NCBI RefSeq assembly: GCF_900102215.1
Contig: NZ_FNBG01000025.1
Location: 23,601 to 87,600, forward strand
Direction of reading: 5' to 3'
Length of the DNA: 64,000 bases
Source: Fontibacillus panacisegetis
Lineage (GTDB): Bacteria; Bacillota; Bacilli; Paenibacillales; Paenibacillaceae
This document shows, piece after piece, positions 47,375 to 57,734 of the stretch. The notes beneath the pieces are model-generated. The model searched no databases, had not been told where the DNA came from, and worked only from the letters and a program-made list of their open reading frames with translations. The position numbers and the translations under genes were made by a program. The stretch's first letter is position 1; each line of letters begins with the position of its first letter.

Positions 47375-47958
47375 TTAATTCTTCCTCCTTTGATTTCATA
47401 AACAGTATTATGTAGGTTCTGTCAAGATAAACAAAACAACAAACCAACACTAGTAATTAGCTTGTGTCTTATAATATATACTTTTAGAAGTCAAAGTATT
47501 GACTTCACCTACATCATTTTCATCTAAAAAAATAATTAAACCATATATAAGGTTTCCTTTTAATATAATTTAACATTATATGTATTTATATGTCAATTAG
47601 TATTTTTTTTACTATATTAGGAATAATATTAAATAATTTAGTATTCACATTTTTTAGCAAGTGGAATCATTCTAGTATTCAAAATTAGATATAATCCGCT
47701 TTTGATTTTCGATATAACTTGATTTATTTATCTTCCTTAATTTTTTAAAGGAATTCTTTTGTATATAACGAATCAACATCTGCAAACTTTGGATGAATGA
47801 AATCAATTATTCTAAACCTTCGAATTATTGTTTCTAATATTCAGTTAAATATTTTCGTTCCCAAAATAATTTATTACTCGCATATTTACTTTTAATAAAT
47901 GACAATTTCTGTATGTGGTAGTTTCTTCCGTTCTCATAATGTTAAAAGCAGAAAACAT
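47375..47958. other. AT-rich gap, no gene seen
   Basis: About 580 bases with very high A/T content upstream of the small secreted protein gene, with several TATAAT-like strings but no clear -35/-10 pair. No significant open frame. Confidence 0.5.
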
Positions 47959-47997
47959 AAAAAAGGACGTAGATATTTATTCTACATCCTTTTTTTA
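47959..47997. terminator. Bidirectional terminator after the 741-residue stalk protein
   Basis: AAAAAAGGACGTAGA and TCTACATCCTTTTTTT form a stem of about 15 bp (one mismatch) around TATTTAT, with T-runs on both strands. It lies 10 bases past the stop of the gene at 48007. Confidence 0.9.
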
Positions 47998-48006
47998 ATA
48001 TTAATA

Positions 48007-50232
48007 TTAGTTTTTGTATTCTGGCAAAGACTGCAACAGCAGGTTAACCGACAGATTACTGGCTGGCGCTGCGGTAAACAACAGCTCTAGCGTCTGTTCC
48101 CGATCTCCTGTACGATACAATACACTTTGTTCATTAGGAGCGCTAAGGCTGCCTGATGTCGACATCTGTACGATATTGCCATTCACCATAATGGAACCAT
48201 AGTATCGTCCGCCACGTGGGTTGAAGGTAACCAGTGTATTAGGAGCCACTCGGTACAATTTGATCCGATACACTACACCGAAATTACCTGCATTCACTTT
48301 ATAACTATTTTTATTAACACCATCTGTCCCTATTAGAAAAGGGTCCTTGGAATTATCACCAAGCATCAAACGAACAGGTGTCTCTCCAACTAGATCGGAG
48401 TATTCAATAACACGTGTTGCTTCTGTATAAGTTCCACGATTGTGGATATCTTCAAGCAAATTAGTCAGATATGGCAACGTGGTAAATGGATCTTTGTTTG
48501 CATCGATCATAATGACTGTATATTTTAATGTACGATCACTATACATGTCAGAAAACAATGAGATCACATCTCCATTTTTCATTGCAATTGCGCTGAGATC
48601 AGTCAATATAAGCTTACTTTCACCAGGAGCAATCCACATATCCTTATATTTGCTGCCTGTTTGCAATGATTCATAGTAACGATCTACAGAGGCTTTACCT
48701 ACTCCGGTGGCATACTGGTTAGGCCCTGCAAAACCTAAACTCGTCTGCGTCAAACGTGTGGTCTCGCTGTTATTGTTCGTAGCAATGACATACATCTTAA
48801 CATTTTTTCCTGTAGAGTTCACATGGTGAATCATAAAACGTGTATTTCCATTAGCAGATTCCCTATACACAACCCCTTCAGAGTACACAGTTTCCGGACT
48901 ATTACTGCGAATTAGTGTAGATGCTTCGGAAGAGAAGCTATAATTCACTTTCTCCCAGGAAGGAACTGTAGTTCCGTCAAAAGCAAATTTATCTCCTACT
49001 GGTGTATAAAGTTTATAGAAATCATCACGATTGTACAATGTTTCGTTCGTAATCGTAATAGTTCTTTCAATAGTTGAAGTAAGACCGAATTTATTTGTTA
49101 CAGTCAGTCGGATTGTAGTTGGTCCAGGAGTAAAAAAGGCTAACTGTTTGTTCTCCCATTGACGATTTGTGATCTCTACTTCATCTGTACTGAAATCGGA
49201 ATAAGTTATGAGTTCACCCATTTTATAAGTATCTTTATTTGTCATAAAGTTAGCAACAGGCGGCGTATGTGGCTTAACTACATTTATAGTCAAAGAATAT
49301 GGATTACTCCATTGGCCACTTGAATCCTGAACCCGATAAGTGACGGTATAGCTCCCTGGTGTAGAGAAAACGTCCTCACGTCCGATCCATTCCTCATTAA
49401 CAATCTCCAGCCCTGTTGGTGAATATGAGCTTGGAATATATTGTACGTTAGTCTCACCAGCAACAATTTCAGTGTTTCCAACTTTGAATGACGCTACAGG
49501 ATTGATTGATAAATTCACGATAACCTTTTTTGCAGGCTGATCAACGGAATATGTGATATTTAGAGCACTTGTGATTGCTGTTAAAGGAACCATAAAGTTA
49601 TTTTTAACAACATATGAGCTGCCCTTCATCGTCTTCGTTACACCATTTACTTTGTAGCTGCTGCTTGCAGTTTTGAAGCGAAGCTCGTCACTTCCCCGCT
49701 TAATGATCGTTTCTTTTGTCTTGTTGTCAAAAGTCAGATTGAAGCCAGCACGTTCAACAATAGCACGAATTGAAATATAAGAAACGCCGTTCTTCACTTC
49801 CATTGGATAGCCCGCAATGTATTCTTTGCCATTCTGGTACATCTTGTTGCTATTCATCATTAGAATCAATTGATTATTGCCACTATTTACTGTGGTGTCA
49901 GTATTAACCGGAGTGACAGGTTCAGCAACTGGATTCACAGTATTACCATTGTCTGTTCCTTCACCTTCTACTGGAGTTATCCCATCAACCGTATCTGTAG
50001 GGGCTTGTTCTTGAACCTGGCTATCGGGGGATGTAACTCCCTCCGTTACACCATTCCCACTCTGATTCTGATTGGCAGGATTTGAAGATGTGATTGTCTG
50101 ATCTGAGGAGTTCATTGTGGCTTGATTACTTTGATTAGTGTTCTGTACTGCTTCCTCTGCACTTGCAGGAAGCACCATTGCCACCTGTGATACTGCTAAA
50201 ACCGTTGCAACGACCATGTTCTTAAATTTCAT
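48007..50232 (-). CDS. Large secreted stalk-domain protein with Ig/PKD-like repeats
   Basis: 741 residues. Signal peptide (about 1-25), a low-complexity Asn/Gln/Ser/Val linker (about 30-120), two stalk repeats (SYISIRAIVERAGFNLTF, FMVPLTAITSALNITYSV), two PKD/Ig-like domains (about 245-395; YTVTYRVQDSSGQWSNPYSL and PTTIRLTVTNKFGLTSTIER), and a C-terminal ~340-residue beta-rich region (about 400-741) ending in LPEYKN. Likely cell-surface or matrix protein. Monocistronic between two terminators. Confidence 0.8.
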   Translation of the reverse strand: MKFKNMVVATVLAVSQVAMVLPASAEEAVQNTNQSNQATMNSSDQTITSSNPANQNQSGNGVTEGVTSPDSQVQEQAPTDTVDGITPVEGEGTDNGNTVNPVAEPVTPVNTDTTVNSGNNQLILMMNSNKMYQNGKEYIAGYPMEVKNGVSYISIRAIVERAGFNLTFDNKTKETIIKRGSDELRFKTASSSYKVNGVTKTMKGSSYVVKNNFMVPLTAITSALNITYSVDQPAKKVIVNLSINPVASFKVGNTEIVAGETNVQYIPSSYSPTGLEIVNEEWIGREDVFSTPGSYTVTYRVQDSSGQWSNPYSLTINVVKPHTPPVANFMTNKDTYKMGELITYSDFSTDEVEITNRQWENKQLAFFTPGPTTIRLTVTNKFGLTSTIERTITITNETLYNRDDFYKLYTPVGDKFAFDGTTVPSWEKVNYSFSSEASTLIRSNSPETVYSEGVVYRESANGNTRFMIHHVNSTGKNVKMYVIATNNNSETTRLTQTSLGFAGPNQYATGVGKASVDRYYESLQTGSKYKDMWIAPGESKLILTDLSAIAMKNGDVISLFSDMYSDRTLKYTVIMIDANKDPFTTLPYLTNLLEDIHNRGTYTEATRVIEYSDLVGETPVRLMLGDNSKDPFLIGTDGVNKNSYKVNAGNFGVVYRIKLYRVAPNTLVTFNPRGGRYYGSIMVNGNIVQMSTSGSLSAPNEQSVLYRTGDREQTLELLFTAAPASNLSVNLLLQSLPEYKN

Positions 50233-50335
50233 GTTAGGCTCCTTCTGCTCCCTTTTCTATACTCTTCTCTCATTTACACACATAGTATTAAACGCATGTA
50301 ATGAAGAAAAGTTGCTATAAGTATCATAGTAATGT

Positions 50336-50385
50336 AAAAACCGACAAATAACCACGAAATAATGGTTCTTTTGTCGGTGTTTTTT
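50336..50385. terminator. Bidirectional hairpin between pflA and the stalk protein
   Basis: ACCGACAAA (50340-50348) with TTTGTCGGT (50370-50378) and an inner AACC/GGTT pair, A-run on one side, TTTTTT on the other. Lies within the ~320-base gap that otherwise holds only the pflA terminator and the upstream region of the 741-residue protein. Confidence 0.8.
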
Positions 50386-50470
50386 AAACTCAGTATTAAA
50401 ACTCCTCTAACTCAGTTACTCTCTTGCAGATTTCTATTCAAGGAATAATAGGATATAGTCCATAAAAAGA

Positions 50471-50511
50471 AAGCGGTTAAACCTGACATAAATAGTCATT
50501 CTTAACCGCTT
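50471..50511 (-). terminator. Terminator after pflA
   Basis: AAGCGGTTAA (50471-50480) pairs perfectly with TTAACCGCTT (50502-50511); on the minus strand CTTTTTATGG follows. It starts 40 bases past the pflA stop. Confidence 0.85.
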
Positions 50512-50550
50512 CGTAAATCTATTAATATAATGTTTGTTTATTGACACAAA

Positions 50551-51291
50551 CTAAACAACTACAGCTGTTTCTTGCCGTCCCTCTTCAATGACTTTTGTAG
50601 CCCAATTTACTTCATCCGACGTTGGAGAAGGTACTCCCTCTAGAGGATAAGTCCATCCTAGCTCCTGCCATTTATAGATCCCCATTTGATGATAAGGAAG
50701 AAGTTCAAGCTTCTCTACTCCGTTCAAGCCACCAACGAATCTACCAAGATTACGTAGATCACTCTCATCATCATTGATTCCAGGAACTAACACGTGGCGG
50801 ATCCACATCTTCCGATCATGGTCTGACAACCATTTTGCCATATTAAGCATTCGGTCATTCGGTTTGCCTGTCAATTTGATATGCTTCTCATTATCGATAT
50901 GCTTCAAATCAAGAAGTACTAGATCAGTAACATCTAGAAGGTCACGTATTTTGTCCCCTTCATTATATCCGTTTGTATCAAGTGTGGTGTGCAGGTTCCA
51001 GCGCTTCTTAGCTTCACGGAATAGCTCCGTTACAAATGGTGCTTGCAACGTGGCCTCTCCGCCGGATACCGTTAACCCTCCGCCTGATGAACGATAATAG
51101 TTAAGATAAGGTTCAATCTCAGCCAGAACCTCTTCTACACTCATTTCCTTACCGTCCGTCAGGCTCCAGGTATCGGGGTTATGACAATACTGACATTTGA
51201 GCAGGCAGCCCTGCATGAAGAGTACGAAACGAATACCTGGGCCATCAACCGTTCCGAAAGTTTCCAATGAATGTATACGACCTTTTAGCAT
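50551..51291 (-). CDS. pflA: Pyruvate formate-lyase activating enzyme
   Basis: 246-residue radical SAM enzyme that installs the glycyl radical on PflB. Cluster motif CLLKCQYCHNPDTW near residue 30, GGLTVSGGEATLQ for SAM binding. Activates only without oxygen. Follows pflB by 67 bases, same transcript. Confidence 0.95.
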   Translation of the reverse strand: MLKGRIHSLETFGTVDGPGIRFVLFMQGCLLKCQYCHNPDTWSLTDGKEMSVEEVLAEIEPYLNYYRSSGGGLTVSGGEATLQAPFVTELFREAKKRWNLHTTLDTNGYNEGDKIRDLLDVTDLVLLDLKHIDNEKHIKLTGKPNDRMLNMAKWLSDHDRKMWIRHVLVPGINDDESDLRNLGRFVGGLNGVEKLELLPYHQMGIYKWQELGWTYPLEGVPSPTSDEVNWATKVIEEGRQETAVVV

Positions 51292-51358
51292 CTTTCGTCA
51301 CCCTTTCTTAATTCGACTGCCTTATATATCTTATATCTGTTTTAATTTATTTTACTAC

Positions 51359-53629
51359 TTACATTGAACCGTGGAAAGTACGATTAATAACATCAAGCTG
51401 TTGCTCACGAGTCAACTTAATGAAGTTAACCGCATAGCCGGATACACGAATAGTAAGCTGTGGATAGTTCTCAGGATGTTCCATCGCATCCATCAGTTGC
51501 TCACGGTCGAACACGTTAACGTTCAAGTGATGAGCTTTGCTGCCAAAGTATCCGTCCATCATCGATACAAGGTTAGATTTACGAATTTCAGCTTCCTTAC
51601 CAAGCGCCTTAGGCACGATGGAGAAAGTATTCGAAATGCCATCCAAGCTGTGTTCATATGGCAATTTAGCTACTGAACTCAAGGAAGCAAGAGCACCTTT
51701 CTTATCGCGGCCGTGCATTGGGTTAGCACCAGGTGCAAATGGTTCGCCAGCTTTACGTCCATCAGGTGTAGTACCTGTCTTCTTACCGTAAACAACGTTT
51801 GAAGTAATGGTCAATACGGATTGAGTATGCATAGCGTTACGGTATGTTTTGTGTTTGCGAATCATACCCATAAAGCTCTCAACCAATTTAACTGCAATTT
51901 GGTCAACACTATCATCGTTGTTACCGTAGCAAGGGAATTCGCCTTCTGTAACAAAATCTACTGCGATACCTTGTTCGTTACGAATTACTTTCACTTTAGC
52001 ATATTTGATCGCACTCAGAGAGTCAGCAGCTACCGACAAACCAGCGATACCGCAAGCCATTGTACGGAGGATATCACGGTCATGAAGCGCCATTTCAATC
52101 CGTTCGTAGCAATATTTATCATGCATGTAGTGAATGACGTTGAGTGTATTTACATACAGTTTAGCGAGCCATTCCATCATTGGGGTGAAACGTTTCATAA
52201 CTTCATTGTAATCAAGGTATTCGGAAGTGATTGGTTGATATTCAGGACCAACTTGAGCACCTGACTTCTCATCTTTACCACCATTGATTGCGTAAAGAAG
52301 AGCTTTAGCCAAGTTCGCACGAGCACCGAAGAATTGCATTTGTTTACCGATTTCCATAGCGGATACACAGCAAGCAATACCGTAGTCATCGCCATAGATT
52401 GGACGCATCAAATCGTCATTTTCATATTGAATCGAGCTAGTCTCGATAGATACTTTAGCGCAATATTTCTTGAACGCTTCTGGCAATTGTTCAGACCAGA
52501 GTACAGTCAGGTTTGGTTCAGGTGCAGGTCCGAGATTGTAAAGTGTATGCAAGAAACGGAAGCTGTTCTTCGTTACACGAGTTACGCCTTGTACGGACAT
52601 ACCGCCGATGGATTCAGTTACCCATGTAGGGTCGCCACTGAACAGGTCGTTATAATCTGGCGTACGAAGGAACTTCACGATACGAAGCTTCATAACGAAA
52701 TGGTCAACAAGCTCTTGTGCTGTTTCTTCAGTAAGTGTTCCTTCAGCAAGATCACGTTCAATATAAGCATCAAGGAAAGATGATACACGTCCAAGAGACA
52801 TTGCCGCACCGTCTTGTTCTTTAACTGCTGCAAGGTATGCGAAGTATACCCATTGGAAAGCTTCCTTCGCTGTACTAGCTGGTTTCGAGATATCAAAGCC
52901 GTGCATTTCGCCCAATTGTTTCAGTTCACCCAGTGCACGAATTTGTTCGGATATTTCCTCACGAAGGCGAATCACATCTTCGTCGATGCTGTCGACTTCG
53001 AGGCTCTTCAGTTCGCTTTGTTTTTGTTTGATCAGGAAGTCTACACCGTAAAGTGCTACGCGACGATAGTCACCGATAATACGACCACGACCGTAAGCAT
53101 CTGGAAGACCAGTAATGATACCGGCTTTACGAGCAGCTCTCATCTCAGATGTATATGCATCAAAAACGCCTTGGTTATGCGTCTTGCGAATATGCGTAAA
53201 CATTTCAACAATACTTTCTGGTACATCAAAACCGTATGCTTTACAAGCATTGAGTACCATGTTAATACCGCCGAATGGATGAATCGTACGTTGGAAAGGA
53301 GCATTACCTTGCACACCTACGATTTGTTCCTTGTCTTTATCCAGATATCCTGGAGTATGAGAAATGATTGTGGAAGGAGTGTTTGCATCTACATCCAATA
53401 CTCCGCCTGCTTCTCTTTCTTTTACAGTAAGATCAGAAACGATGTTCCACAATTCTTTAGTGTTATTTGTTGCACCTTCCAGGAATGATTCATTTCCTTC
53501 ATAAGACGTAATGTTTGTGTCGATAAAATTACGCGTGTTAACTTCAGTCATCCACTTGCCTTTTTTGAAACCTCTCCAAGCTGTTTGAACGTCTTGTACT
53601 TGTTTTGCTTCTCTTTCAATCACCGACAT
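51359..53629 (-). CDS. pflB: Formate C-acetyltransferase (pyruvate formate-lyase)
   Basis: 756-residue glycyl-radical enzyme splitting pyruvate to acetyl-CoA and formate in anaerobic growth. Active-site Cys pair in [14 protein letters not shown], radical site RVSGYAV with Gly731 near the C-terminus. ATG 53629 (MSVIEREA) has GGAGGG 8 bases upstream; the ATG five codons earlier overlaps that site. Preceded by Fnr boxes and followed by pflA. Confidence 0.97.
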   Translation of the reverse strand: MSVIEREAKQVQDVQTAWRGFKKGKWMTEVNTRNFIDTNITSYEGNESFLEGATNNTKELWNIVSDLTVKEREAGGVLDVDANTPSTIISHTPGYLDKDKEQIVGVQGNAPFQRTIHPFGGINMVLNACKAYGFDVPESIVEMFTHIRKTHNQGVFDAYTSEMRAARKAGIITGLPDAYGRGRIIGDYRRVALYGVDFLIKQKQSELKSLEVDSIDEDVIRLREEISEQIRALGELKQLGEMHGFDISKPASTAKEAFQWVYFAYLAAVKEQDGAAMSLGRVSSFLDAYIERDLAEGTLTEETAQELVDHFVMKLRIVKFLRTPDYNDLFSGDPTWVTESIGGMSVQGVTRVTKNSFRFLHTLYNLGPAPEPNLTVLWSEQLPEAFKKYCAKVSIETSSIQYENDDLMRPIYGDDYGIACCVSAMEIGKQMQFFGARANLAKALLYAINGGKDEKSGAQVGPEYQPITSEYLDYNEVMKRFTPMMEWLAKLYVNTLNVIHYMHDKYCYERIEMALHDRDILRTMACGIAGLSVAADSLSAIKYAKVKVIRNEQGIAVDFVTEGEFPCYGNNDDSVDQIAVKLVESFMGMIRKHKTYRNAMHTQSVLTITSNVVYGKKTGTTPDGRKAGEPFAPGANPMHGRDKKGALASLSSVAKLPYEHSLDGISNTFSIVPKALGKEAEIRKSNLVSMMDGYFGSKAHHLNVNVFDREQLMDAMEHPENYPQLTIRVSGYAVNFIKLTREQQLDVINRTFHGSM

Positions 53630-53708
53630 CTTTATTCCCTCCATTTATATGGTTTAGAATACGCGGCTTGAGGTTTATGTACCGCGTCTCCTTGGATCCC
53701 TTAAAATT

Positions 53709-53724
53709 TGTGATAATTTTCACA
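53709..53724 (-). promoter_or_regulatory. Fnr box upstream of pflB
   Basis: TGTGATAATTTTCACA, an exact TGTGA-N6-TCACA site centred about 87 bases before the pflB ATG. Suggests anaerobic activation by the Fnr encoded at 56958. Confidence 0.85.
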
Positions 53725-53831
53725 ACTTTGACAACAAATTCACTCGGCTGTTCACCGAGCACCAAGCTTTTTGAATAATTTCGAGGGATCTTTATTACAC
53801 TTTTATGATATAACATGTGCCTTATAATAAG

Positions 53832-53868
53832 TGTGACAAATATCACAATTCGAGTGATATTTGTCACC
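53832..53868 (-). promoter_or_regulatory. Twin inverted Fnr-type boxes between adhE and pflB
   Basis: TGTGACAAATATCACA (53832-53847) and AGTGATATTTGTCACC (53853-53868). The centres are 21 bp apart, two helical turns, and the two sites are reverse complements over 14 bases, so the RNA can also fold into a 13-bp hairpin. They lie just after the adhE stop and about 220 bases before pflB. Confidence 0.8.
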
Positions 53869-53889
53869 TTTTTCGAGCTATTTGTTCAC

Positions 53890-56505
53890 TTATTCGTCAA
53901 ATCTTCCGTAGAAAGCATCACGGTATACATCAGCCAGTTCAGTTACCAGCGGAAGCTTAGGATTAGCTGTTGTACATTGGTCTTCAAATGCACGGTCAGC
54001 AAGGTAATCTACACGCGATTCGAAGTCTTTTGGATCAAATCCAAGCTCTTGGAAAGTTTCAGGAATACCGAGCTTTCTGTTCAGATCACGGATTGCTTTG
54101 ATCAAGCTCTTAACGCCTTCTTCTGTAGTGCGAGCAGGAAGTCCAAGAATACGTGCGATTTCAGCATAACGCTCGTCAGCCACGAAGCTTCTGTATTTAG
54201 GCCAAGCAGCAAATTTCGTAGGCTTCTTCGCGTTATAGCGAATAACGTGAGGCATCAGGATTGCATTAGTGCGTCCATGAGCCGTGTGGTATTGACCGCC
54301 CCATTTATGCGCCAAGCTGTGGTTGATACCAAGGAATGCATTCGCAAATGCCATACCTGCAAGCGTCGATGCATTATGCATTTTTTCGCGAGCCAGTTTG
54401 TCACCAGTCAACGCCGATTGCTCAAGATATTGGAATACCAATTGAATCGCTTTGATTGCAAGACCATCTGTAAAATCATTAGCCATTACCGACACATAAG
54501 CTTCAATTGCATGTGTAAGTACGTCCATACCTGTATCTGCTACAGCAACTTTAGGCAAGCTATATACAAATTCAGGGTCGATGATAGCAACATCCGGTGT
54601 CAATTCATAGTCTGCCAAAGGATATTTAGTATTACCATTTTCTTTATCCGTAATAACTGCGAACGAAGTTACTTCCGAACCTGTGCCCGAAGTTGTAGGA
54701 ATCGCAACAAATTTCGCTTTTTGACCTAGACGTGGATATTTGTATATACGTTTACGGATATCCATGAATTTTTGTTTCAGGTTGTGGAAATCTGTATCAG
54801 GATATTCATAGAACAGCCACATGCCTTTAGCAGCATCCATTGGCGAACCGCCACCAAGTGCGATGATGCAATCCGGTTGGAATTTCGCCATTAACTCAGT
54901 ACCACGTTGTACTGTAGTAGTCGATGGATCTGGCTCAACATCCGCGAATACTTCGATCGCTACTGGAGTTTGGCGTTGACGCAAGTAGTGTTCTACTCTT
55001 TCAACATATCCAAGTTTAACCATCATAGGGTCAGTAACAATCAGAACACGAGTAATGTCAGGCATTTTAGCTAGATACTGAGTCGAGTTTTTCTCGAAAT
55101 AGATTTTGTCTGGTATTTTGAACCATTGCATATTCACGGTACGACGATTCACCCTTTTCACGTTGATCAAATTGATAGCCGTTACGTTCGACGAAGTCGA
55201 GTTGCGTCCATAAGATCCACAGCCCAGAGTAAGCGAAGGCAGGTTCGTATTATAGATGTCACCGATACCGCCTTGCGAAGATGGCTGGTTAACCAAAATA
55301 CGGCAAGTTGGCATACGATCAGAGAATTTTTGAATAATTTCATCATTATTGGAATGGATAACCGACGAGTGGCCCATGCCTCCAAATTGAACAACTTCTA
55401 ATGCACGATCAATACCTTGCTCTGCTGTTTTCACTTTGTAGCAAGCGAGCACTGGGCTCAATTTTTCAGCGGACAATGGGAACTTAGGTCCTACGCCTTC
55501 AATTTCAGCTACCAGGATTTTAGTTCCTGCAGGTACTTCGATACCGCACAATTCTGCGATTTTTGTAGCAGGTTGACCTACGATGGTTGGATTTACTGCA
55601 CATTTATCAGCTATGATTGCTCCAGCAGTCAATTTTGCTGCTTCTTCTTTATTTACAAAGTAGCAACCGTTAGCGATCATTTTCTTCTTCACTTGATCGA
55701 AGATTGGCTCTTCAATGATAACCGCTTGTTCGGAAGCACAGATCATACCGTTGTCAAAAGTCTTCGACAGAATCAAATCGTTAACTGCCTGGTCCAGATC
55801 AGCAGACTTTTCAATGAAGCAAGGCACGTTACCAGGTCCTACACCAAGTGCTGGTTTGCCACAGCTATATGCTGCTTTAACCATTGCCGATCCACCAGTT
55901 GCAAGGATACATGCTACATCAGGATGATTCATCAAAGCATTTGTACGATCCATCGACGGATTCTCAATCCATTGGATACAGTCAGCCGGTGCACCATGTT
56001 TAACAGCTGCTTCGAGAAGGATTTTTGCAGCTTCAGTGCTACAACGTTGTGCAGATGGATGGAAACCAAAAATAATTGGATTACGAGTCTTGATGGCGAT
56101 CATCGCTTTAAATATAGTAGTTGAAGTCGGGTTAGTTACTGGAGTAATCCCCATGATGATCCCAACCGGCTCAGCGATTTTTTGAAAGCTCTCATAAGCA
56201 TTATCTTCAATAACACCTACAGTTTTGTTGTATTTGATGCTGTTGTGGATGTACTCGGTAGCGAACATATTCTTGATAATTTTATCTTCATATACTCCGC
56301 GTCCAGTTTCCTCAACTGCCATCTTTGCCAGATACATATGTTTGTCTAATCCTGCAAGAGCCATTGCTTGAACAATTTTATCGATTTGTTCTTGATCCAA
56401 TCCCATGAAAGCTTCAGAAGCTTTTTTCGCTTTATCAATCAGGGTTTGGGTGTACTCTTGTGCATCTGGCTGCGCTTTTGTAGCTGCTTCGTTTTTAACG
56501 GCCAT
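53890..56505 (-). CDS. adhE: Bifunctional acetaldehyde-CoA/alcohol dehydrogenase
   Basis: 871-residue fusion that reduces acetyl-CoA to ethanol with two NADH. N-terminal CoA-acylating aldehyde dehydrogenase (about 1-440, active Cys in [13 protein letters not shown]), C-terminal iron alcohol dehydrogenase (about 450-871, [10 protein letters not shown], metal His in [17 protein letters not shown] and [13 protein letters not shown]). AdhE usually assembles as spirosomes. ATG 56505 preferred because AGGAGG abuts the earlier ATG but is 9 bases from this one. Upstream lie Rex boxes. Confidence 0.97.
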   Translation of the reverse strand: MAVKNEAATKAQPDAQEYTQTLIDKAKKASEAFMGLDQEQIDKIVQAMALAGLDKHMYLAKMAVEETGRGVYEDKIIKNMFATEYIHNSIKYNKTVGVIEDNAYESFQKIAEPVGIIMGITPVTNPTSTTIFKAMIAIKTRNPIIFGFHPSAQRCSTEAAKILLEAAVKHGAPADCIQWIENPSMDRTNALMNHPDVACILATGGSAMVKAAYSCGKPALGVGPGNVPCFIEKSADLDQAVNDLILSKTFDNGMICASEQAVIIEEPIFDQVKKKMIANGCYFVNKEEAAKLTAGAIIADKCAVNPTIVGQPATKIAELCGIEVPAGTKILVAEIEGVGPKFPLSAEKLSPVLACYKVKTAEQGIDRALEVVQFGGMGHSSVIHSNNDEIIQKFSDRMPTCRILVNQPSSQGGIGDIYNTNLPSLTLGCGSYGRNSTSSNVTAINLINVKRVNRRTVNMQWFKIPDKIYFEKNSTQYLAKMPDITRVLIVTDPMMVKLGYVERVEHYLRQRQTPVAIEVFADVEPDPSTTTVQRGTELMAKFQPDCIIALGGGSPMDAAKGMWLFYEYPDTDFHNLKQKFMDIRKRIYKYPRLGQKAKFVAIPTTSGTGSEVTSFAVITDKENGNTKYPLADYELTPDVAIIDPEFVYSLPKVAVADTGMDVLTHAIEAYVSVMANDFTDGLAIKAIQLVFQYLEQSALTGDKLAREKMHNASTLAGMAFANAFLGINHSLAHKWGGQYHTAHGRTNAILMPHVIRYNAKKPTKFAAWPKYRSFVADERYAEIARILGLPARTTEEGVKSLIKAIRDLNRKLGIPETFQELGFDPKDFESRVDYLADRAFEDQCTTANPKLPLVTELADVYRDAFYGRFDE

Positions 56506-56566
56506 CTCTCTCATCCTCCTAATTTTAAGTAAAGACTCTCCCCGGAACCTGCACTTACTTTTTTAA

Positions 56567-56584
56567 TAGTGAAATAATTCACTT
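56567..56584 (-). promoter_or_regulatory. Rex operator upstream of adhE, site 1
   Basis: TAGTGAAATAATTCACTT contains the exact Rex core GTGAA-N4-TTCAC (56569-56582). Rex senses the NADH/NAD+ ratio and represses fermentation genes in Firmicutes. Located about 70 bases before the adhE start. Confidence 0.75.
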
Positions 56585-56655
56585 AAGGGTTTATCCTTAC
56601 GAAGCTGTGTGCTTCTCTTTATGTTTGAATCATATCACACAATTTACCTCTTGCA

Positions 56656-56673
56656 TAGTGAATTTTTTCACGT
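56656..56673 (-). promoter_or_regulatory. Rex operator upstream of adhE, site 2
   Basis: ATAGTGAATTTTTTCACG region has GTGAA-TTTT-TTCAC (56658-56671), again an exact Rex core. Two sites about 90 bp apart suggest looping or paired repression. Confidence 0.7.
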
Positions 56674-56827
56674 ACTTTAAAATCAGTGAAAACTTTCATT
56701 TATCATGCTGTATTTTTTCATTAATACCCTTGTTTTTTCATGAAGTTCCCTATATTGTGAAAAAGTAATGTGCCCTGAACACGCTCATACAACATAGAAT
56801 GAAACAGCATATTTATAGGTTTATAAA

Positions 56828-56843
56828 AGTGAAATTAGTCACA
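56828..56843. promoter_or_regulatory. Fnr-type box upstream of fnr
   Basis: AGTGAAATTAGTCACA differs from TGTGA-N6-TCACA at one base. It lies about 75 bases before a TATAAT (56904-56909) and 115 before the fnr ATG, consistent with autoregulation, and is also in the adhE side of the divergent region. Confidence 0.6.
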
Positions 56844-56957
56844 ATGTTGAAAATTCGACACTTTTTACGCCTTTACACCTATCCCAAAACGCCGTAAACG
56901 TTATATAATTAATTTAAAATTTTCAGAAAAATTTGGAGTACAAAGGGGAAATTAAAA

Positions 56958-57674
56958 ATGAGTGAAACGATGAATGCCACCATGCCCCGCGGCAATACGA
57001 GCTGTTTTACTGAACAAAACTTCAATCGACTTCTAGTAACTATGAAAGACAAATCGTATCCCGAGGGCACACATTTGTTCTGGGAAGGCGACTTTTCAGA
57101 TAAGCTATTCTATATCAAGCGCGGACGAGTTAAATTGACTAAATCTACAGATGAAGGAAAAGAGCTTATTCTTTATATGTATGGACGCGGCGATATGGTT
57201 GGTCAGGCTGATCCTTTCTTTAGCAGCAAGCATAGCTTCACTGCTGAAGTTATTGAAGATAGTGAGATCGGTATTATTGAACAAAAAGATCTGGAAATCA
57301 TGATTTGTCAGCACTGCGATTTCGCTATCGATTTCATGAAATGGATGGGAATTCATCACCGCCTAACGCAGACTAAATTCCGTGATTTGATGATGTATGG
57401 TAAGCCTGGTGCACTATGCTCTACTCTGATTCGCTTAAGCAATTCATATGGCGAGCAGCGTGGAGACTCCATTCTGATTAACAAGAAGATTACACATACG
57501 GATCTATCGAACATGATTGGTGCAACACGTGAAAGTGTTAACCGTATGCTAAGCGACCTTCGCAAAAAAGACGCTCTCGAATACGAAAACGGCATGATCG
57601 TGATTAAAGATCTTGTAATGCTGCAAGACATTTGCCACTGCGAGCTGTGTCCGAACGAAATTTGCCGCATTTAA
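56958..57674 (+). CDS. fnr: Oxygen-sensing regulator Fnr (Crp family)
   Basis: 238 residues: cyclic-nucleotide-like N-domain (YPEGTHLFWEGDFSDKLFYI), dimer helix, C-terminal HTH (THTDLSNMIGATRESVNRMLS), and a C-terminal Cys cluster DICHCELCPNEIC. Cys228, 231 and 236 have the 3- and 5-residue spacing of Cys227-230-235 that hold the 4Fe-4S cluster in B. subtilis Fnr, which is also 238 residues. Divergent from adhE. AAAGGGG is 8-10 bases before the ATG. Likely controls pflBA, nirBDC and itself. Confidence 0.94.
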   Translation: MSETMNATMPRGNTSCFTEQNFNRLLVTMKDKSYPEGTHLFWEGDFSDKLFYIKRGRVKLTKSTDEGKELILYMYGRGDMVGQADPFFSSKHSFTAEVIEDSEIGIIEQKDLEIMICQHCDFAIDFMKWMGIHHRLTQTKFRDLMMYGKPGALCSTLIRLSNSYGEQRGDSILINKKITHTDLSNMIGATRESVNRMLSDLRKKDALEYENGMIVIKDLVMLQDICHCELCPNEICRI

Positions 57675-57690
57675 CTAGAAACAAAATAAT

Positions 57691-57719
57691 ACCCAGGGAA
57701 GGTCAATGACCCCCTGGGT
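57691..57719. terminator. Terminator between fnr and the MFS gene
   Basis: ACCCAGGG (57691-57698) with CCCTGGGT (57712-57719), inner GGTCA/TGACC. Serves the convergent fnr and MFS genes; only short T-runs follow. Confidence 0.75.
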
Positions 57720-57734
57720 TATTTGTGTCGTGTT

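Noticed and set aside
53815..54729. Open frame of about 300 codons on the plus strand opposite adhE
   Set aside because: Mirror of the adhE coding frame; Cys/Phe/Arg-rich composition typical of antisense frames.
55417..56124. Another 235-codon plus-strand frame opposite adhE
   Set aside because: Antisense shadow of the aldehyde dehydrogenase half; no start site or domain.
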